Assembly: GCA_015056305.1 (NCBI GenBank)
Contig: SVGO01000004.1
Span: 1 to 52,126, forward strand
Direction: 5' to 3'
Source: Clostridiales bacterium
GTDB lineage: Bacteria > Bacillota > Clostridia > Christensenellales > Aristaeellaceae
Length of the DNA stretch: 52,126 bases
Of the stretch, positions 32,601 to 40,445 are shown piece by piece. The notes beneath the pieces were generated by a model. The model had not been told where the DNA came from, ran no database searches, and was given only the letters and a program-made list of their open reading frames with translations. The position numbers and the translations under genes were made by a program. How positions within the stretch are numbered: the first letter of the stretch is position 1; every line of letters starts with the position of its first letter.

Positions 32601-33607
32601 CCGCCCATCGTGCCAAGCGAAATGCCAAAGAGATTCGCGATCCAGCCCAGCAGCCCCAGCACCAGCAGATACGCCGGCGGATAATCGCAGAAATAGCCTT
32701 CCTCATAGAAGCTTCCCGGGCCGCCTGCGGCCATCTTTCCGGCCCACGCGCCAAAGCAGCCCATATCCACGCCGTAGCCCGGAATTATGGACGCCAGCGC
32801 CACGCGAAGCAGCAGCGCGCCCATGAGCAGCACGCCCAGCTTCACCATCGCCCGGCGCTCGTCCATCGCCCCGCCGGAAAGCGTCGTGCGCGTCAGCACA
32901 AATGCGGCCAGCAGATACGCCGCCGCAGCACAGAGCAGCCCCGGGATCACCGCGGCCTTACTGCCTTCGTTTTTCTGTGCGGTTTCCTTCTGCGGCTCGG
33001 GTGTGGACAGATCCAGCACAAACGCGCCGACCGGCACATTTTCCACCTGCTCGAGGCTCACATCCGTGAACCATGCGCGGCCCGTCGCTTCCGAGCCGTA
33101 GCCGCCAAGGCGCACGCAGACCGTCGCGTCCTTCTGGCCCTCGCCCGTATGCGCGTAGAGCGTGATCGTCTCCCACTGTCCGGCGGTGTCGTGCACATCG
33201 TCGCTTGTGCCAAAGATGCCCAGGAACGACACGTTCGCGCCAATTTGAGCCGGATCGCAGCCCTCAGCCATCACGCGCGCGGTCAGTTTATACGTCGCAT
33301 TCTCGCGCACGGGTACTGTCTGCTCGAACCGGGCGTCGTTCTCCGCAACATTCTCCACGAGCACGGCGCTCGTGCCGTCCGGCATGCTCGCCGCCTCCAG
33401 ATACGACGCGCCGGCGCTCGTCACCCACATCCCGGTATTCCAGCCGTCGGGCATGCCGCCCGTCACGGCGGAAAAATCGCCGTTTTGGAGCAAATTGCCC
33501 TGCTGGATGGGCAGATTCTTCTTTTCGCCAAAAAGCATCGTAGCGCTGACGATCAGTACGATCATGAGCAGCGCTGCAATGAGGGTTATCTGTTTTTTCT
33601 TTTTCAT
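29675..33607 (-). CDS. Double GT-C glycosyltransferase (GT87/GT39-like) with two carbohydrate-binding-like domains
   Basis: 1310 residues. Order: membrane helix (7-27); outside CBM-like beta domain (36-195, from NLLQNGDFSAVTGGMPDGW); first GT-C module (about 220-645) with the catalytic-loop motif VDMGCFGAWAGKM (280-292) and CDYPPAYLL; basic/acidic cytoplasmic linker (650-695); membrane helix; discoidin-like domain (about 725-850: DEYVIVDLGERYENFHIYYY); second GT-C module of the PMT/ArnT type with FDEIYHARTGYEH (881-893) and ETTHPPLGKVF (901-911), then about ten helices to the end. Both halves keep the loop-1 acid. It should use polyprenyl-phosphate sugars to glycosylate proteins or polymers outside the membrane. 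Last gene of the operon with rbgA, rnhB and yraN. Confidence 0.88.
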   Translation of the reverse strand: MKKKKQITLIAALLMIVLIVSATMLFGEKKNLPIQQGNLLQNGDFSAVTGGMPDGWNTGMWVTSAGASYLEAASMPDGTSAVLVENVAENDARFEQTVPVRENATYKLTARVMAEGCDPAQIGANVSFLGIFGTSDDVHDTAGQWETITLYAHTGEGQKDATVCVRLGGYGSEATGRAWFTDVSLEQVENVPVGAFVLDLSTPEPQKETAQKNEGSKAAVIPGLLCAAAAYLLAAFVLTRTTLSGGAMDERRAMVKLGVLLMGALLLRVALASIIPGYGVDMGCFGAWAGKMAAGGPGSFYEEGYFCDYPPAYLLVLGLLGWIANLFGISLGTMGGELLLKSVPIFCDILLALIAYKAAERAAGKKPALGVAALIALSPAFVIAGACWGQIDAVLCVLLVVLLLFAREGKWHIAIPVFALAVLAKPQAGLLAPLGVFALVRDVVRHREARKRAGVGLLLGVLVTAAIVLPFSANQDSIFWIVDKYIETLSSYAYATLSTGNLMFLLGGNWTPNEQVVFAGVTYGQLGAVLMALSFAFGIFVYLRGRDRKRLLLASSATLQLIFVLGSKMHERYILPALALLLLAYIETGDVRVLLSCVIASAASAVNIGAVLAFEHLIAPNLWLGYLIGVFQMIAAGLTVWACANLSMGKDPMRLKARPARRVADEDGEEQEESSAAEARMREELLHAKDYKLHMKRADWAIMLLLTLVYGVVGFWGLGDTKAPQGGYTSTAADEYVIVDLGERYENFHIYYYGGVSETAFCVATSDDGVHYSPETDAKYLIGDCYKWQAVRQPIYDDRGTVTDVSSGMLPFSGRYLRITFEGAASALWEIAAVDENGSVILPVSAEGFGGVEGRMSDAMTLIDEQDTVPAVPSYMNSMYFDEIYHARTGYEHAHGQSTYETTHPPLGKVFMSWCIRLMGMTPFAWRFAGALCGAAMVPAMYLLSKTLLGSALWSGLCTLLLASDCMHFTQTRIATIDSFPVLFMMLMFLFMARWMKMSFYHQRLRDTFVPLALSGAFMGLAIASKWIGCYGAVGLAVLFFVRFYQLWRQSVYAKKHEGEDPAFARAAAMFADRGIKTILACFVFFVFVPLAIYVASYIPYLAPYGGFKWNLATLRRLWDAQTLMLDYHANLVAEHYFASPWYEWPLIVKPMWYYQADFKGAGMASSILSFGNPAVWWTGLAGILFVLGYSVYRNALPALGAIAGREDEDDRTMPIICVAFLSGYLPWVLVSRLTFIYHYFASVPWIIIATALGLKYLARHQKKLAYALAALLAVAAVALFVAFYPLASGVEVPRAWCDAVAWFDGWMWY

Positions 33608-33637
33608 TCTGTGATGCCTCCGTTCGGCCTGACCGCA

Positions 33638-34006
33638 TCAGAATGCGGGTCCCTGATAGGCAAACGCGTTTTCGATATGCGTCACGCGCTCGCCCTGAAT
33701 CTCGATTACATCAAACCGCACCTGCCGATTCATCAGGCCGTTTCGCATCAGATAGTGTATCGCACCCCTGCAGATGCGCTTTTGTTTGGCGGGCGTGACA
33801 GCCTCGCGCCCGGACGCATGGCTGCCCGTGCGCATCTTCACCTCGGCAAAGACGATCACGCGGCCGTCTTCTGCGATCAGGTCGATCTCCGATCCGGGCG
33901 AAGCATAGTTGCGCGCAAGGATCGCATAGCCCTTCTGCTCAAGATACTGCTCTGCGCGGATTTCGCCGAGCACGCCGCGCGTGCGGGAGGATTCATGCAT
34001 CGTCAT
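33638..34006 (-). CDS. YraN/UPF0102 endonuclease-like protein
   Basis: 122 residues. The restriction-endonuclease-like core is intact: RGVLGEIRAEQYLEQKGYAI, NYASPGSEIDLIAEDG (metal-binding D) and VIVFAEVKMRTG (ExK), then AVTPAKQKRICRGA. The family is nearly universal, and almost always next to rnhB; it is thought to process DNA or RNA but its role is not known. Its start overlaps the rnhB stop (ATGA), so the two are translationally coupled. Confidence 0.95.
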   Translation of the reverse strand: MTMHESSRTRGVLGEIRAEQYLEQKGYAILARNYASPGSEIDLIAEDGRVIVFAEVKMRTGSHASGREAVTPAKQKRICRGAIHYLMRNGLMNRQVRFDVIEIQGERVTHIENAFAYQGPAF

Positions 34007-34623
34007 ACCTTCACAAAGTTGCCGATGAACGAGCGCCTGTGCGCCGGGCAGGGGCCGTATTCCTTGAGCGCCGCGATATGCTGCGCCGTGCCGTAACCCT
34101 TGTTTTTCGCAAAGCCGTACTGCGGGTACTGCTCATCGAGCTCGCGCATCAGGCGGTCGCGCGTTACCTTCGCCAGGATCGACGCCGCCGCGATCGAATA
34201 GCACAGCGCGTCGCCATGAATCAGGCCGCGCACCTCGCCCGGCACATCCAGCTTATCGATCGCATCCACGAGGAACAGATCGCACGGCGCGTCCTTGGCG
34301 GCCAGCGCCATGGCGTTCTTGGTCGCGTTGAGGATATTCACGCGGTCGATCTCCTCCGGCGAGGCGAGGATCACCCGCGCATACACGGCGGTTTCCAGAA
34401 TCTGGTCATAGAGCGCTTCGCGGCGCTTTTCGCTCAGCTTCTTGCTGTCGTCGACATAGAGCAGCAGCGGATCGCTCGGCATGACCACGCATGCCGCCGC
34501 CACCGGGCCGCACAGCGGGCCGCGGCCCGCCTCGTCGATGCCGGCAAAAGCGCGGCCGGTCTGCCAGATTTCGCGGTCGGTCTGCGTGATTTCGACAAGA
34601 CGCGCATTCCAGTCTTTCTTCAT
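34003..34623 (-). CDS. rnhB: Ribonuclease HII
   Basis: 206 residues from ATG 34623 (CGGGAGG 9 bp ahead); the frame extends to 34656 without a better start. Type 2 RNase H motifs: FAGIDEAGRGPLCGPVAAA (catalytic D and E), YVDDSKKLSEKRRE, LFLVDAID (third Asp), and SIAAASILAKVTRDR (fourth). It removes ribonucleotides from DNA and RNA primers. The gap to rbgA upstream contains repeats D4 and D5. Confidence 0.96.
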   Translation of the reverse strand: MKKDWNARLVEITQTDREIWQTGRAFAGIDEAGRGPLCGPVAAACVVMPSDPLLLYVDDSKKLSEKRREALYDQILETAVYARVILASPEEIDRVNILNATKNAMALAAKDAPCDLFLVDAIDKLDVPGEVRGLIHGDALCYSIAAASILAKVTRDRLMRELDEQYPQYGFAKNKGYGTAQHIAALKEYGPCPAHRRSFIGNFVKV

Positions 34624-34640
34624 AATATATGCCTCCCGTA

Positions 34641-34692
34641 GGACCTCATCCGTCACGGCTGCGCCGTGCCGCCTTCCCCAACGGGGAAGGCA
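34641..34692 (+). repeat. Family D hairpin repeat (D4)
   Basis: CCTCATCCGT, CACGGC-TGC-GCCGTG, CCTTCCCC-AAC-GGGGAAGG. Inverted partner of D5, 10 bp away. Confidence 0.85.
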
Positions 34693-34699
34693 CGGTAAC

Positions 34700-35665
34700 T
34701 TAGCCCTCCCCTTTGGGGAGGGTGCCCGTCAGGGCGGGTGAGGTCCCGCCCGCAGGCGCTGTCTCCTGCTTCTTCTCCGGCGGACGCTGCAGCGTGAGCC
34801 TGCCCAGCTTGCCCGCGCGGAATTCATCCAGGATCACCGCCGCGCCGCGGTCGGTATCCATCACGCCGCCGGGCATCAGCCAGCCACGGCCACGGCATGC
34901 CTCCTCCAGCAGCGCCGCGCCGCGCAGGGAAGCATCCTTGAGCTTGAAGCGCGTCACCGCCGCCTCCGGCTTGATCTCCATCAGGTATTCGAGCAGACGG
35001 ATGGCGAGCATCTGCTGATCCATGATCTGGTCGTTGATCGTGCCGACAAACGCCAGCGCTCTGGCGTTATTCTGGTCGTCGAGCTTGGGCCAGAGCAGGC
35101 CGGGGGTATCCAGCAGCTCCAGATACGGCGTGATCTTGACCCACTGGTTATTGCGGGTGACGCCCGGACGATCGCCGGTTTTGGCGATCGAGGAGCCGTT
35201 GACCTTGTTGGTGAACGTGCTCTTGCCCACGTTCGGCACGCCGACGATCATCACGCGCACGGTCTTTTTGACGCCCTTGGCCGCCATCTTCGCCACGGCC
35301 TCGCTCGCCGCCTTTTCGATGCGGCTGATGACGTCCTTAGCGCGGCCCTTCGCGCTGTCAAAGCTCATGCAGTCGATCCCCTGCGCGCGATAGTAATTCA
35401 TCCACGCGCGGGTCACGCTTTCCTCGGCCAGGTCGGCCTTATTGAGGATCAGCAGGCGCTTTTTATTCTTGACCAGCTCGCCGAGCTCCGGATTGCGGCT
35501 GGCGCGCGGGATGCGCGCGTCGCACAGCTCCACCACCACGTCCACGCGGCTAAGCTGCTCCACGAGCTTCTTCTTTGCGCGCGCCATGTGGCCCGGATAC
35601 CAGTTGATCGCCTTATCCTCGGCGCGCAGAATCATATGGTCGTACTTGCTTTCTCTGTTATTCAT
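34700..35665 (-). CDS. rbgA: Ribosome biogenesis GTPase RbgA (YlqF)
   Basis: 321 residues from ATG 35665 (AGGG 8 bp ahead); the frame goes on to 35740 without a ribosome binding site. Circularly permuted GTPase: NWYPGHMARAKKKLVE, VVELCDARIPRASRNP, LILNKADLA (G4) before VMIVGVPNVGKSTFTN (G1) and LLDTPGLLWPKL (G3). It acts in late 50S assembly around L16 (family knowledge). The conserved C-terminal helical domain ends with RLTLQRPPEKK; the following tail, TAPAGGTSPALTGTLPKGEG, is the translation of repeat D5 and is not part of the family. Position next to rplS is typical. Confidence 0.95.
   Translation of the reverse strand: MNNRESKYDHMILRAEDKAINWYPGHMARAKKKLVEQLSRVDVVVELCDARIPRASRNPELGELVKNKKRLLILNKADLAEESVTRAWMNYYRAQGIDCMSFDSAKGRAKDVISRIEKAASEAVAKMAAKGVKKTVRVMIVGVPNVGKSTFTNKVNGSSIAKTGDRPGVTRNNQWVKITPYLELLDTPGLLWPKLDDQNNARALAFVGTINDQIMDQQMLAIRLLEYLMEIKPEAAVTRFKLKDASLRGAALLEEACRGRGWLMPGGVMDTDRGAAVILDEFRAGKLGRLTLQRPPEKKQETAPAGGTSPALTGTLPKGEG
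34703..34760 (-). repeat. Family D hairpin repeat (D5) inside the end of rbgA
   Basis: Minus strand CCTCACCCGCCC-TGAC-GGGC, CCCTCCCC-AAA-GGGGAGGG. The strand is the coding strand of rbgA, and the repeat encodes its last residues (GGTSPALTGTLPKGEG) up to the stop codon. Confidence 0.85.
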
Positions 35666-35763
35666 ACAAAACCCTATCTGTCCAATCGCTGACTGATCTA
35701 TATCATATGACGCATGAAAACAGGATAAGCCTGCCTTCATGCCTCACGTTCGATTCAAATAAA

Positions 35764-35791
35764 CAAAAAAGCCGCCGGAAAAAACCGGCGG
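35764..35791 (-). terminator. Terminator of rplS
   Basis: GCCGCCGG-AAAAAA-CCGGCGGC, followed on the minus strand by CTTTTTTG. rbgA downstream therefore needs readthrough or its own promoter; TATGAT and TATAGA hexamers exist upstream of rbgA but without a good -35. Confidence 0.92.
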
Positions 35792-35803
35792 CCGGTAGCA
35801 CAA

Positions 35804-36145
35804 TTACTTCTCCTTAATCTTGGCGGCTTTGCCGGACAGATTACGCAGATAGTAGAGCTTCGCACGACGGACCTTGCCGCGGCGGAGCACCGTAATCTTG
35901 TCAAGACGCGGGGAGTGCAGCGGGAAGGTACGCTCCACGCCGATGCCGTAGGAAACACGGCGCAGGGTGAAGGTCTCACGGATGCTGCCATTGCGCTTAG
36001 CGATGCAGATGCCCTCGAACGCCTGGAGACGCTCGCGCTCGCCCTCAACGACCTTCACCATAACACGCAGGGTATCGCCCACGTTGAACTTGGGAAGATC
36101 CTTCTTGAGCTGCTCGCTTTCGATCGCACGGATGATCTCGCTCAT
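35804..36145 (-). CDS. rplS: 50S ribosomal protein L19
   Basis: 113 residues, normal length. Family sequence throughout: [58 protein letters not shown] and [18 protein letters not shown]. It sits at the 30S-50S interface of the ribosome. AAAGGAGAAATCGAC leads into ATG 36145. Made from its own promoter and closed by a strong terminator, with rbgA next, as in many Firmicutes. The leader is about 75 nt; I could not establish an L19-leader structure in it. Confidence 0.98.
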   Translation of the reverse strand: MSEIIRAIESEQLKKDLPKFNVGDTLRVMVKVVEGERERLQAFEGICIAKRNGSIRETFTLRRVSYGIGVERTFPLHSPRLDKITVLRRGKVRRAKLYYLRNLSGKAAKIKEK

Positions 36146-36226
36146 TGTCGATTTCTCCTTTCATCATAGACGCTCATGCCAAGCGCGACTTCGCCTGCAG
36201 CGGAACGTCCGTTTCATACAGAGGCT

Positions 36227-36256
36227 ATTATATCATCACCATCCCCCGTTTGGCAA
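36227..36256 (-). promoter_or_regulatory. Promoter of rplS
   Basis: Minus strand TTGCCA (36251-36256), 18 bp, TATAAT (36227-36232). Confidence 0.8.
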
Positions 36257-36311
36257 GAGTAAATCTTTCGTTTTTTCCCTGTTTTTTCACGTTTTTTGAC
36301 AGCTGAGCGTA

Positions 36312-37481
36312 TTATTTCGTCCGCCCGAGCGCCTCCATCGCCGCCGCTGCGCGGCCGAGCGCCGCATCCACGCGCTCGCCCTCCTCGATCACATCCTGCA
36401 GGGCCTCACAGAAAAGGCTGCGCAGCGTCGCCGTATAGTCGTCCCGATCCAGGCTCGCCGGCCACATAGCGCCGTCCTGCCAGATGCCTTGCGGGCCCAG
36501 CACATCCTGCGCCTGCTCATGAAGCAGCGCGCACGCGCTGACCAGCCGCGCATCGCGCGACGCTTCCCCGCTTTCAAACGCGCACATGCCCGCAAGATCA
36601 AACGAGCGCACGGGCAGCCCCACCGCCGCCGGATACGGCGCTGTCACGATCTGCAGTCCGCGCTCCCGGATCGTCTGCATTTGGCGTGCAGCCTCCCGCG
36701 CCGTCCAGTCGATGAAGATCGCCGTCTGTCCTTCGATAAACCGCTCCAGCGCTTCTTCTCTCGTCTTGCAATAGCCGATCATCCCGTCGTCGATCGCATC
36801 GCGCAGCCAGCTCACGCCCGCCTGCATGCCCGAGCCGTCTATTTCGCAGCGCTCGCCGTCCTCGCTGAGCAGCCTGCCGCCGAAGATCGACTGCGTCAGC
36901 GCCTCGATCGCTGCGCTCGTCCCCGGCTCGGGCTGCCACACGTCCATCGCCGTTTCGTCCATCATCAGAAATTCTTCCAGAATCTGATAAAACTGCGCTG
37001 GGTACCACATCGGATACGTCTGTTCGTCGAGCATATAGCTCAGGCCCTTCGCCTCAAAAAGCCTGCGGTTCACCGCCATCTGCCTGTGCCGGGCGATCAG
37101 CGGGGCCATGAACAGCTCCTCATCCTGCACGCACAGATCGAGCACCTGCCGCCGGATCCGCTTCTGATCGCCGATGCGCGCATGCAGCGGCAGGAGCAGC
37201 CCCTCCTGCGCCCAGGGTCTTGCCGTTTTCGGCGCGCAGATCGCCAGATCCGGCATGTCGCCTGCGAGCACCAGTTCCCGCAGCGGCCGCTCCTCCTCCA
37301 TCAGCGTCCAGAGCGTATCCTCAAATTCTTCCTCCAGCAGCGCCGCAAGCCGCCGCGCATCACCCTTATCCAGTGCGCCCTCCTCCACATAGATGCGCAT
37401 CGTCTCCTGCGCCAGCGCGCCTGTGCTGACCATCATCAGCGCCATCAGGGCTGCCAGCAGCCCCGCCGCATATGCCTTCAT
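36312..37481 (-). CDS. Secreted extracellular solute-binding-like protein
   Basis: 389 residues from ATG 37481 with GGGAGGG ahead. Signal peptide 1-24 (MKAYAAGLLAALMALMMVST, GALAQ), no lipobox cysteine. The body has the two-lobe pattern of family-1 sugar-binding proteins: DMPDLAICAPKTARPWAQEGLLLPL near 75-100, LIARHRQMAVNRRLFEAKGL, WYPAQFYQILEEF, and GQTAIFIDWTAREAA (compare GKAAMxxxG) near 270. No permease or ATPase for sugars is nearby; the following ABC genes are of the amino-acid type. So it may be an orphan binding protein or a structural relative. Confidence 0.75.
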   Translation of the reverse strand: MKAYAAGLLAALMALMMVSTGALAQETMRIYVEEGALDKGDARRLAALLEEEFEDTLWTLMEEERPLRELVLAGDMPDLAICAPKTARPWAQEGLLLPLHARIGDQKRIRRQVLDLCVQDEELFMAPLIARHRQMAVNRRLFEAKGLSYMLDEQTYPMWYPAQFYQILEEFLMMDETAMDVWQPEPGTSAAIEALTQSIFGGRLLSEDGERCEIDGSGMQAGVSWLRDAIDDGMIGYCKTREEALERFIEGQTAIFIDWTAREAARQMQTIRERGLQIVTAPYPAAVGLPVRSFDLAGMCAFESGEASRDARLVSACALLHEQAQDVLGPQGIWQDGAMWPASLDRDDYTATLRSLFCEALQDVIEEGERVDAALGRAAAAMEALGRTK

Positions 37482-37548
37482 CGCAAACCCTCCCGCACGT
37501 CCTCTTGCCCTTATGTATATACGGCAGGGGTTCAAATCATGCTCTGCT

Positions 37549-37586
37549 AAAAAGAAAAGGCGGACTGCCCGCAAAGGCAATCCGCC
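37549..37586 (-). terminator. Terminator of the amino-acid ABC operon
   Basis: GGCGGATTGCC / GGCAGTCCGCC stem (arms 37576-37586 and 37559-37569, one G-T), then TTTTCTTTTT on the minus strand. Confidence 0.92.
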
Positions 37587-37597
37587 GTATTTTCTTT

Positions 37598-38335
37598 TTA
37601 CAGCATGCTGCGAAGGAAACTCTGCAGCCTTTCGTTCTTCGGGCTGAGGAGCACCTGCTCAGCCGTGCCTTCCTCGGCGATGACGCCCTGATCCATGAAG
37701 ACGACCTTATCCGCCACAGCGCGGGCAAAGCCCATCTCATGGGTGACGACCAGCATCGTCAGGCCCTCCTGCGCCAGATTCTGCATGACAGAAAGCACCT
37801 CGCCGACCATCTCCGGGTCGAGCGCGGAGGTCGGCTCGTCAAAGAGGATGACCTCCGGGTCCATGGCAAGCGAGCGCGCGATGGCCACGCGCTGCTTCTG
37901 GCCGCCGGAGAGCTGGCGCGGCTTGGCATTGACATACGCCTCCATGCCAACCTTGCGCAGGTACTTCATGGCGTTGTTCATGCTCTCCTCGCGGGAGCGC
38001 TTGAGGACCTTCATCTGGCCGGTCATGCAGTTTTCCAGCACGGTCATGTTGCCGAAGAGATTGAACTGCTGGAACACCATGCCCACCTTCGCATGGTACT
38101 GCGGCATGTTCACGGTCTCGTCCGTGAGGATATCCTTGCCATGATAGCGGATCTCGCCCTTGTCCGGGTTCTCCAGCAGGTTGATGCAGCGCAGCAGCGT
38201 GCTTTTGCCCGAGCCGGAGGAGCCGATGATGCAGACCACCTCGCCCTTGTTGGCGGCGAAGTCGATGCCCCTGAGCACCTCGTGGCTGCCGAACGCCTTA
38301 TGCAGGTCCCTGATCTCGATCACTTGCTCTGCCAC
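37598..38335 (-). CDS. Polar amino-acid ABC transporter ATPase (GlnQ type)
   Basis: 245 residues. Walker [16 protein letters not shown] (37-51), Q-loop [11 protein letters not shown], signature [13 protein letters not shown], Walker [16 protein letters not shown] and H-loop VVTHEMGFA. This is the PAAT family ATPase. It overlaps the permease gene by 16 bp, so it is coupled. With the permease and the binding protein at 39475 it makes a complete importer of polar amino acids. Confidence 0.96.
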   Translation of the reverse strand: MAEQVIEIRDLHKAFGSHEVLRGIDFAANKGEVVCIIGSSGSGKSTLLRCINLLENPDKGEIRYHGKDILTDETVNMPQYHAKVGMVFQQFNLFGNMTVLENCMTGQMKVLKRSREESMNNAMKYLRKVGMEAYVNAKPRQLSGGQKQRVAIARSLAMDPEVILFDEPTSALDPEMVGEVLSVMQNLAQEGLTMLVVTHEMGFARAVADKVVFMDQGVIAEEGTAEQVLLSPKNERLQSFLRSML

Positions 38336-39126
38336 TGTCTGTCCACCTCCTCTTCCTGCTCCTTGCTGACCACGATCTCCGAGCGGCTGTCGCTCTGGGA
38401 GCCGCAGATCACATAGTTATCCGGGCCGTCCATCTTCTTCTCGATGAAGCGCAGCACGCGGCTGACGGTCAGCGTGAGCACCAGATAGATGACCGCGATG
38501 ATGAAGAAGACCTCAAAATACTTATAATACGTGCCCGCGGCGCTCTTCGCCTGGAAGAACAGCTCGCTGACGGAGATGACGTTGAGCACGCTGGAGTCCT
38601 TGATGTTGACGATCAGCTCGTTGCCCACGGAAGGCAGGATATTGCGGATCGCCTGCGGCAGCACGACGGTGGTCATCGTCTGCCAGTGGGTCATGCCGAT
38701 GGCATGCGCCGCCTCGAACTGGCCCTTGTCCACGGAGATGATGCCGCCGCGGATGATCTCCGCCATGTATGCGCCGGTGTTGATCGAGATGATCAGGATC
38801 GCCGCCGCCGTGCGCTCCATGTCGATGCCCAGATACTGCATCGAGCCGTAGTAGATGACCATCGCCTGCACGATCATCGGCGTGCCGCGGAATACCTGAA
38901 TATACACGCCGATCAGAATATGCGCCAGCTTGCGGATGGCACGCTTGACCGGGCCCATGCCGCGCGGAATCTCAATCGTGCGCACGATGGCGACCAGAAG
39001 ACCGATGGCAAAGCCGAAAAGCGTGCCGGTGAGCGCGATGAGCAGCGTCGTCGCCGTGCCCGAGAGGAACAGGCCGCCATACTGCTTGAGCAAAAAGCCC
39101 ACCCAGCCAAAGAACGTAGATGGCAT
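38320..39126 (-). CDS. Polar amino-acid ABC transporter permease
   Basis: 268 residues from ATG 39126 (AAGGAG 6-8 bp ahead). HisM-type permease: five or so membrane helices, [21 protein letters not shown] at the start, [20 protein letters not shown], and the EAA loop region [24 protein letters not shown] charged C-terminal tail (about 240-268; [15 protein letters not shown]) is longer than usual because it overlaps the ATPase gene start. A 348-bp stretch of repeats separates it from the binding-protein gene. Confidence 0.95.
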   Translation of the reverse strand: MPSTFFGWVGFLLKQYGGLFLSGTATTLLIALTGTLFGFAIGLLVAIVRTIEIPRGMGPVKRAIRKLAHILIGVYIQVFRGTPMIVQAMVIYYGSMQYLGIDMERTAAAILIISINTGAYMAEIIRGGIISVDKGQFEAAHAIGMTHWQTMTTVVLPQAIRNILPSVGNELIVNIKDSSVLNVISVSELFFQAKSAAGTYYKYFEVFFIIAVIYLVLTLTVSRVLRFIEKKMDGPDNYVICGSQSDSRSEIVVSKEQEEEVDRQWQSK

Positions 39127-39139
39127 GTGAAAACTCCTT

Positions 39140-39208
39140 CTTGGGGCTATCGCCCCAAACCCCATTTGAGGGATTTCATCCCTCAAACTCCCTACTTCGC
39201 TTCGCGCT
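39140..39208 (+). repeat. Family A hairpin repeat (A10)
   Basis: TTGGGGC-TATC-GCCCCAA, TTGAGGGAT-TTC-ATCCCTCAA, then CTCCCTACTTCGCTTCGCGC. Confidence 0.85.
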
Positions 39209-39294
39209 TATCTGCCGAAGCTTTTCATGAATACAGACGAAAAGGAAAGCGCTGACGCGCTTCCCTTTGGGAATGAAAACCTATGCTTCCCTCC

Positions 39295-39475
39295 TCTGCG
39301 CGCAGCGCAGATAGATGGGAGTCTGAGGGACAATGTCCCTCAGGCGGGGCTTGGGACCGGAGCTTGCCGCGCCCAGTGGGCGAAACAGGCAAGCGGAGCG
39401 TCGGGAATCGCAAGGAGCAGCAGAATGCTGCGACTATGCGAGTTCCCCGGATCGGCAGCCCTAACGTCCCCCCGT
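39295..39475 (-). repeat. Family A hairpin repeat (A11), interrupted by a B element
   Basis: Minus strand: TTAGGGCTGCCG, then the B element, then AAGCCCCGC and CTGAGGGAC-ATT-GTCCCTCAG, ending in a TGCGCTGCGCGCAG palindrome. With A10 it makes an inverted pair in the 348-bp space between the binding protein and the permease (39127-39474). Nothing else is seen in that space. Confidence 0.8.
39353..39450 (-). repeat. Nested repeat B, copy 2
   Basis: 98 bp. On the minus strand it reads CCGGGGAACTCGCATAGTCG to CTCCGGTCCC. The first stem is GCAGCA-TTC-TGCTGC and the second GCTTGCC/GGCAAGC, both differing from copy 1 (2975-3072) in paired positions. Confidence 0.8.
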
Positions 39476-40275
39476 TACTCGGAAAGCGGCTGCGCGGCAA
39501 CAGCAGCGTCCATGAGCGCGCTGCGCTCTTCGCGGCTGATGTTCGTGAGAATCGCGTTGATCTTCTCGGTCAGGTCGCTGCCCTTGACAACGCCCACGGC
39601 GATGGCAACGTCCTCCGGAGAGGCCTCAAAGCCCTGACCCTCGGCAAAGGCGACGTAGCCGATGGACGGGTTGGACGCCATGGCGGAGACAGCGCCCGGA
39701 CGCTCGGAGATGTAGCCGTCGATGGCGCCCGCGGTCAGCGCGACGATCATCGCCGGAAAGGTCTCCATGGCCGGCATCTTCTTGACGCCGTCGATCTGGT
39801 CGATGACGGTGTAGTGGAAGGTATTGAGCTGACCGGTGATCTTCGCACCGGAGAAATCAGCGAGGGAAGCGGCATTCGCATACGCGCCGTCATTCATCAC
39901 GACCACGCACAGCTCGCTCTCATAGTACGGCTCGGTGAAGTCGATGGTCACCTTGCGCTCCTCGGTCGGGCTCATGCCGGCGATGATGCAGTCGATCTTG
40001 CCGCTCATCAGGCTCGGAACGAGGCCGTCCCACTCGGTCTTGACGATTTCAAGCTCCATGCCCAGTTCCTCGGCGATGCGCTTGGCAATGCGCACGTCGT
40101 AACCGTCGGCATAACCGCCCGCCTCGATCGCCACAGCCTCGTCGCTCGGCGCGCTCTGGGTCCAGTTGTAGGGCGCATAGTTGCACTCCATGCCGACCTT
40201 CAGCGTATCCGCCATGCCCGTCGCACACACGCACAGCATCATCATGGCCAGCGCCAGCATCGCAATCTTCTTCAT
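39475..40275 (-). CDS. Polar amino-acid ABC transporter substrate-binding protein
   Basis: 266 residues; AAGGAGG 7-9 bp ahead of ATG 40275. Signal peptide 1-22 (MKKIAMLALAMMMLCVCATG, MA), with LCVCA as a poor lipobox. SBP family-3 pattern: LKVGMECNYAPYNWTQ, GYDVRIAKRIAEELGMELEIV, WDGLVPSLMSGKIDCIIAGMSPTEER and IDFTEPYYESELCVVV, typical of amino-acid binding proteins. First gene of the importer operon, from a near-perfect promoter. Confidence 0.95.
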   Translation of the reverse strand: MKKIAMLALAMMMLCVCATGMADTLKVGMECNYAPYNWTQSAPSDEAVAIEAGGYADGYDVRIAKRIAEELGMELEIVKTEWDGLVPSLMSGKIDCIIAGMSPTEERKVTIDFTEPYYESELCVVVMNDGAYANAASLADFSGAKITGQLNTFHYTVIDQIDGVKKMPAMETFPAMIVALTAGAIDGYISERPGAVSAMASNPSIGYVAFAEGQGFEASPEDVAIAVGVVKGSDLTEKINAILTNISREERSALMDAAVAAQPLSE

Positions 40276-40330
40276 CGTCGTATCCTCCTTGATTCGCGTC
40301 TTCGCGCGTTTTGTGTTCCAAGTGGGTCTT

Positions 40331-40359
40331 ATATTACCGCTTTAACGCAAAAATGTCAA
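40331..40359 (-). promoter_or_regulatory. Promoter of the amino-acid ABC operon
   Basis: Minus strand TTGACA (40354-40359), 17 bp, TAATAT (40331-40336). Confidence 0.88.
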
Positions 40360-40375
40360 CAAAAATACAAACAAA

Positions 40376-40412
40376 AGCCTCTCATTTTGTATTTTACACA
40401 AAGCAAGAGGCT
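40376..40412 (-). terminator. Probable terminator of the dnaX/alpha-glucosidase unit
   Basis: AGCCTCT / AGAGGCT arms (40406-40412 and 40376-40382) with an inner TTTGTGTAAAATACAAA pairing, followed on the minus strand by TTTTGTTTG. Confidence 0.75.
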
Positions 40413-40445
40413 ATGATATCTGTTTTTTCGGACGGGCTTCAGCAG

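Noticed and set aside
36146..36226. L19 leader ribosomal-protein autoregulatory element upstream of rplS
   Set aside because: The leader is there, but I could not fold it into the known L19 leader pattern with confidence; a covariance-model search would decide.
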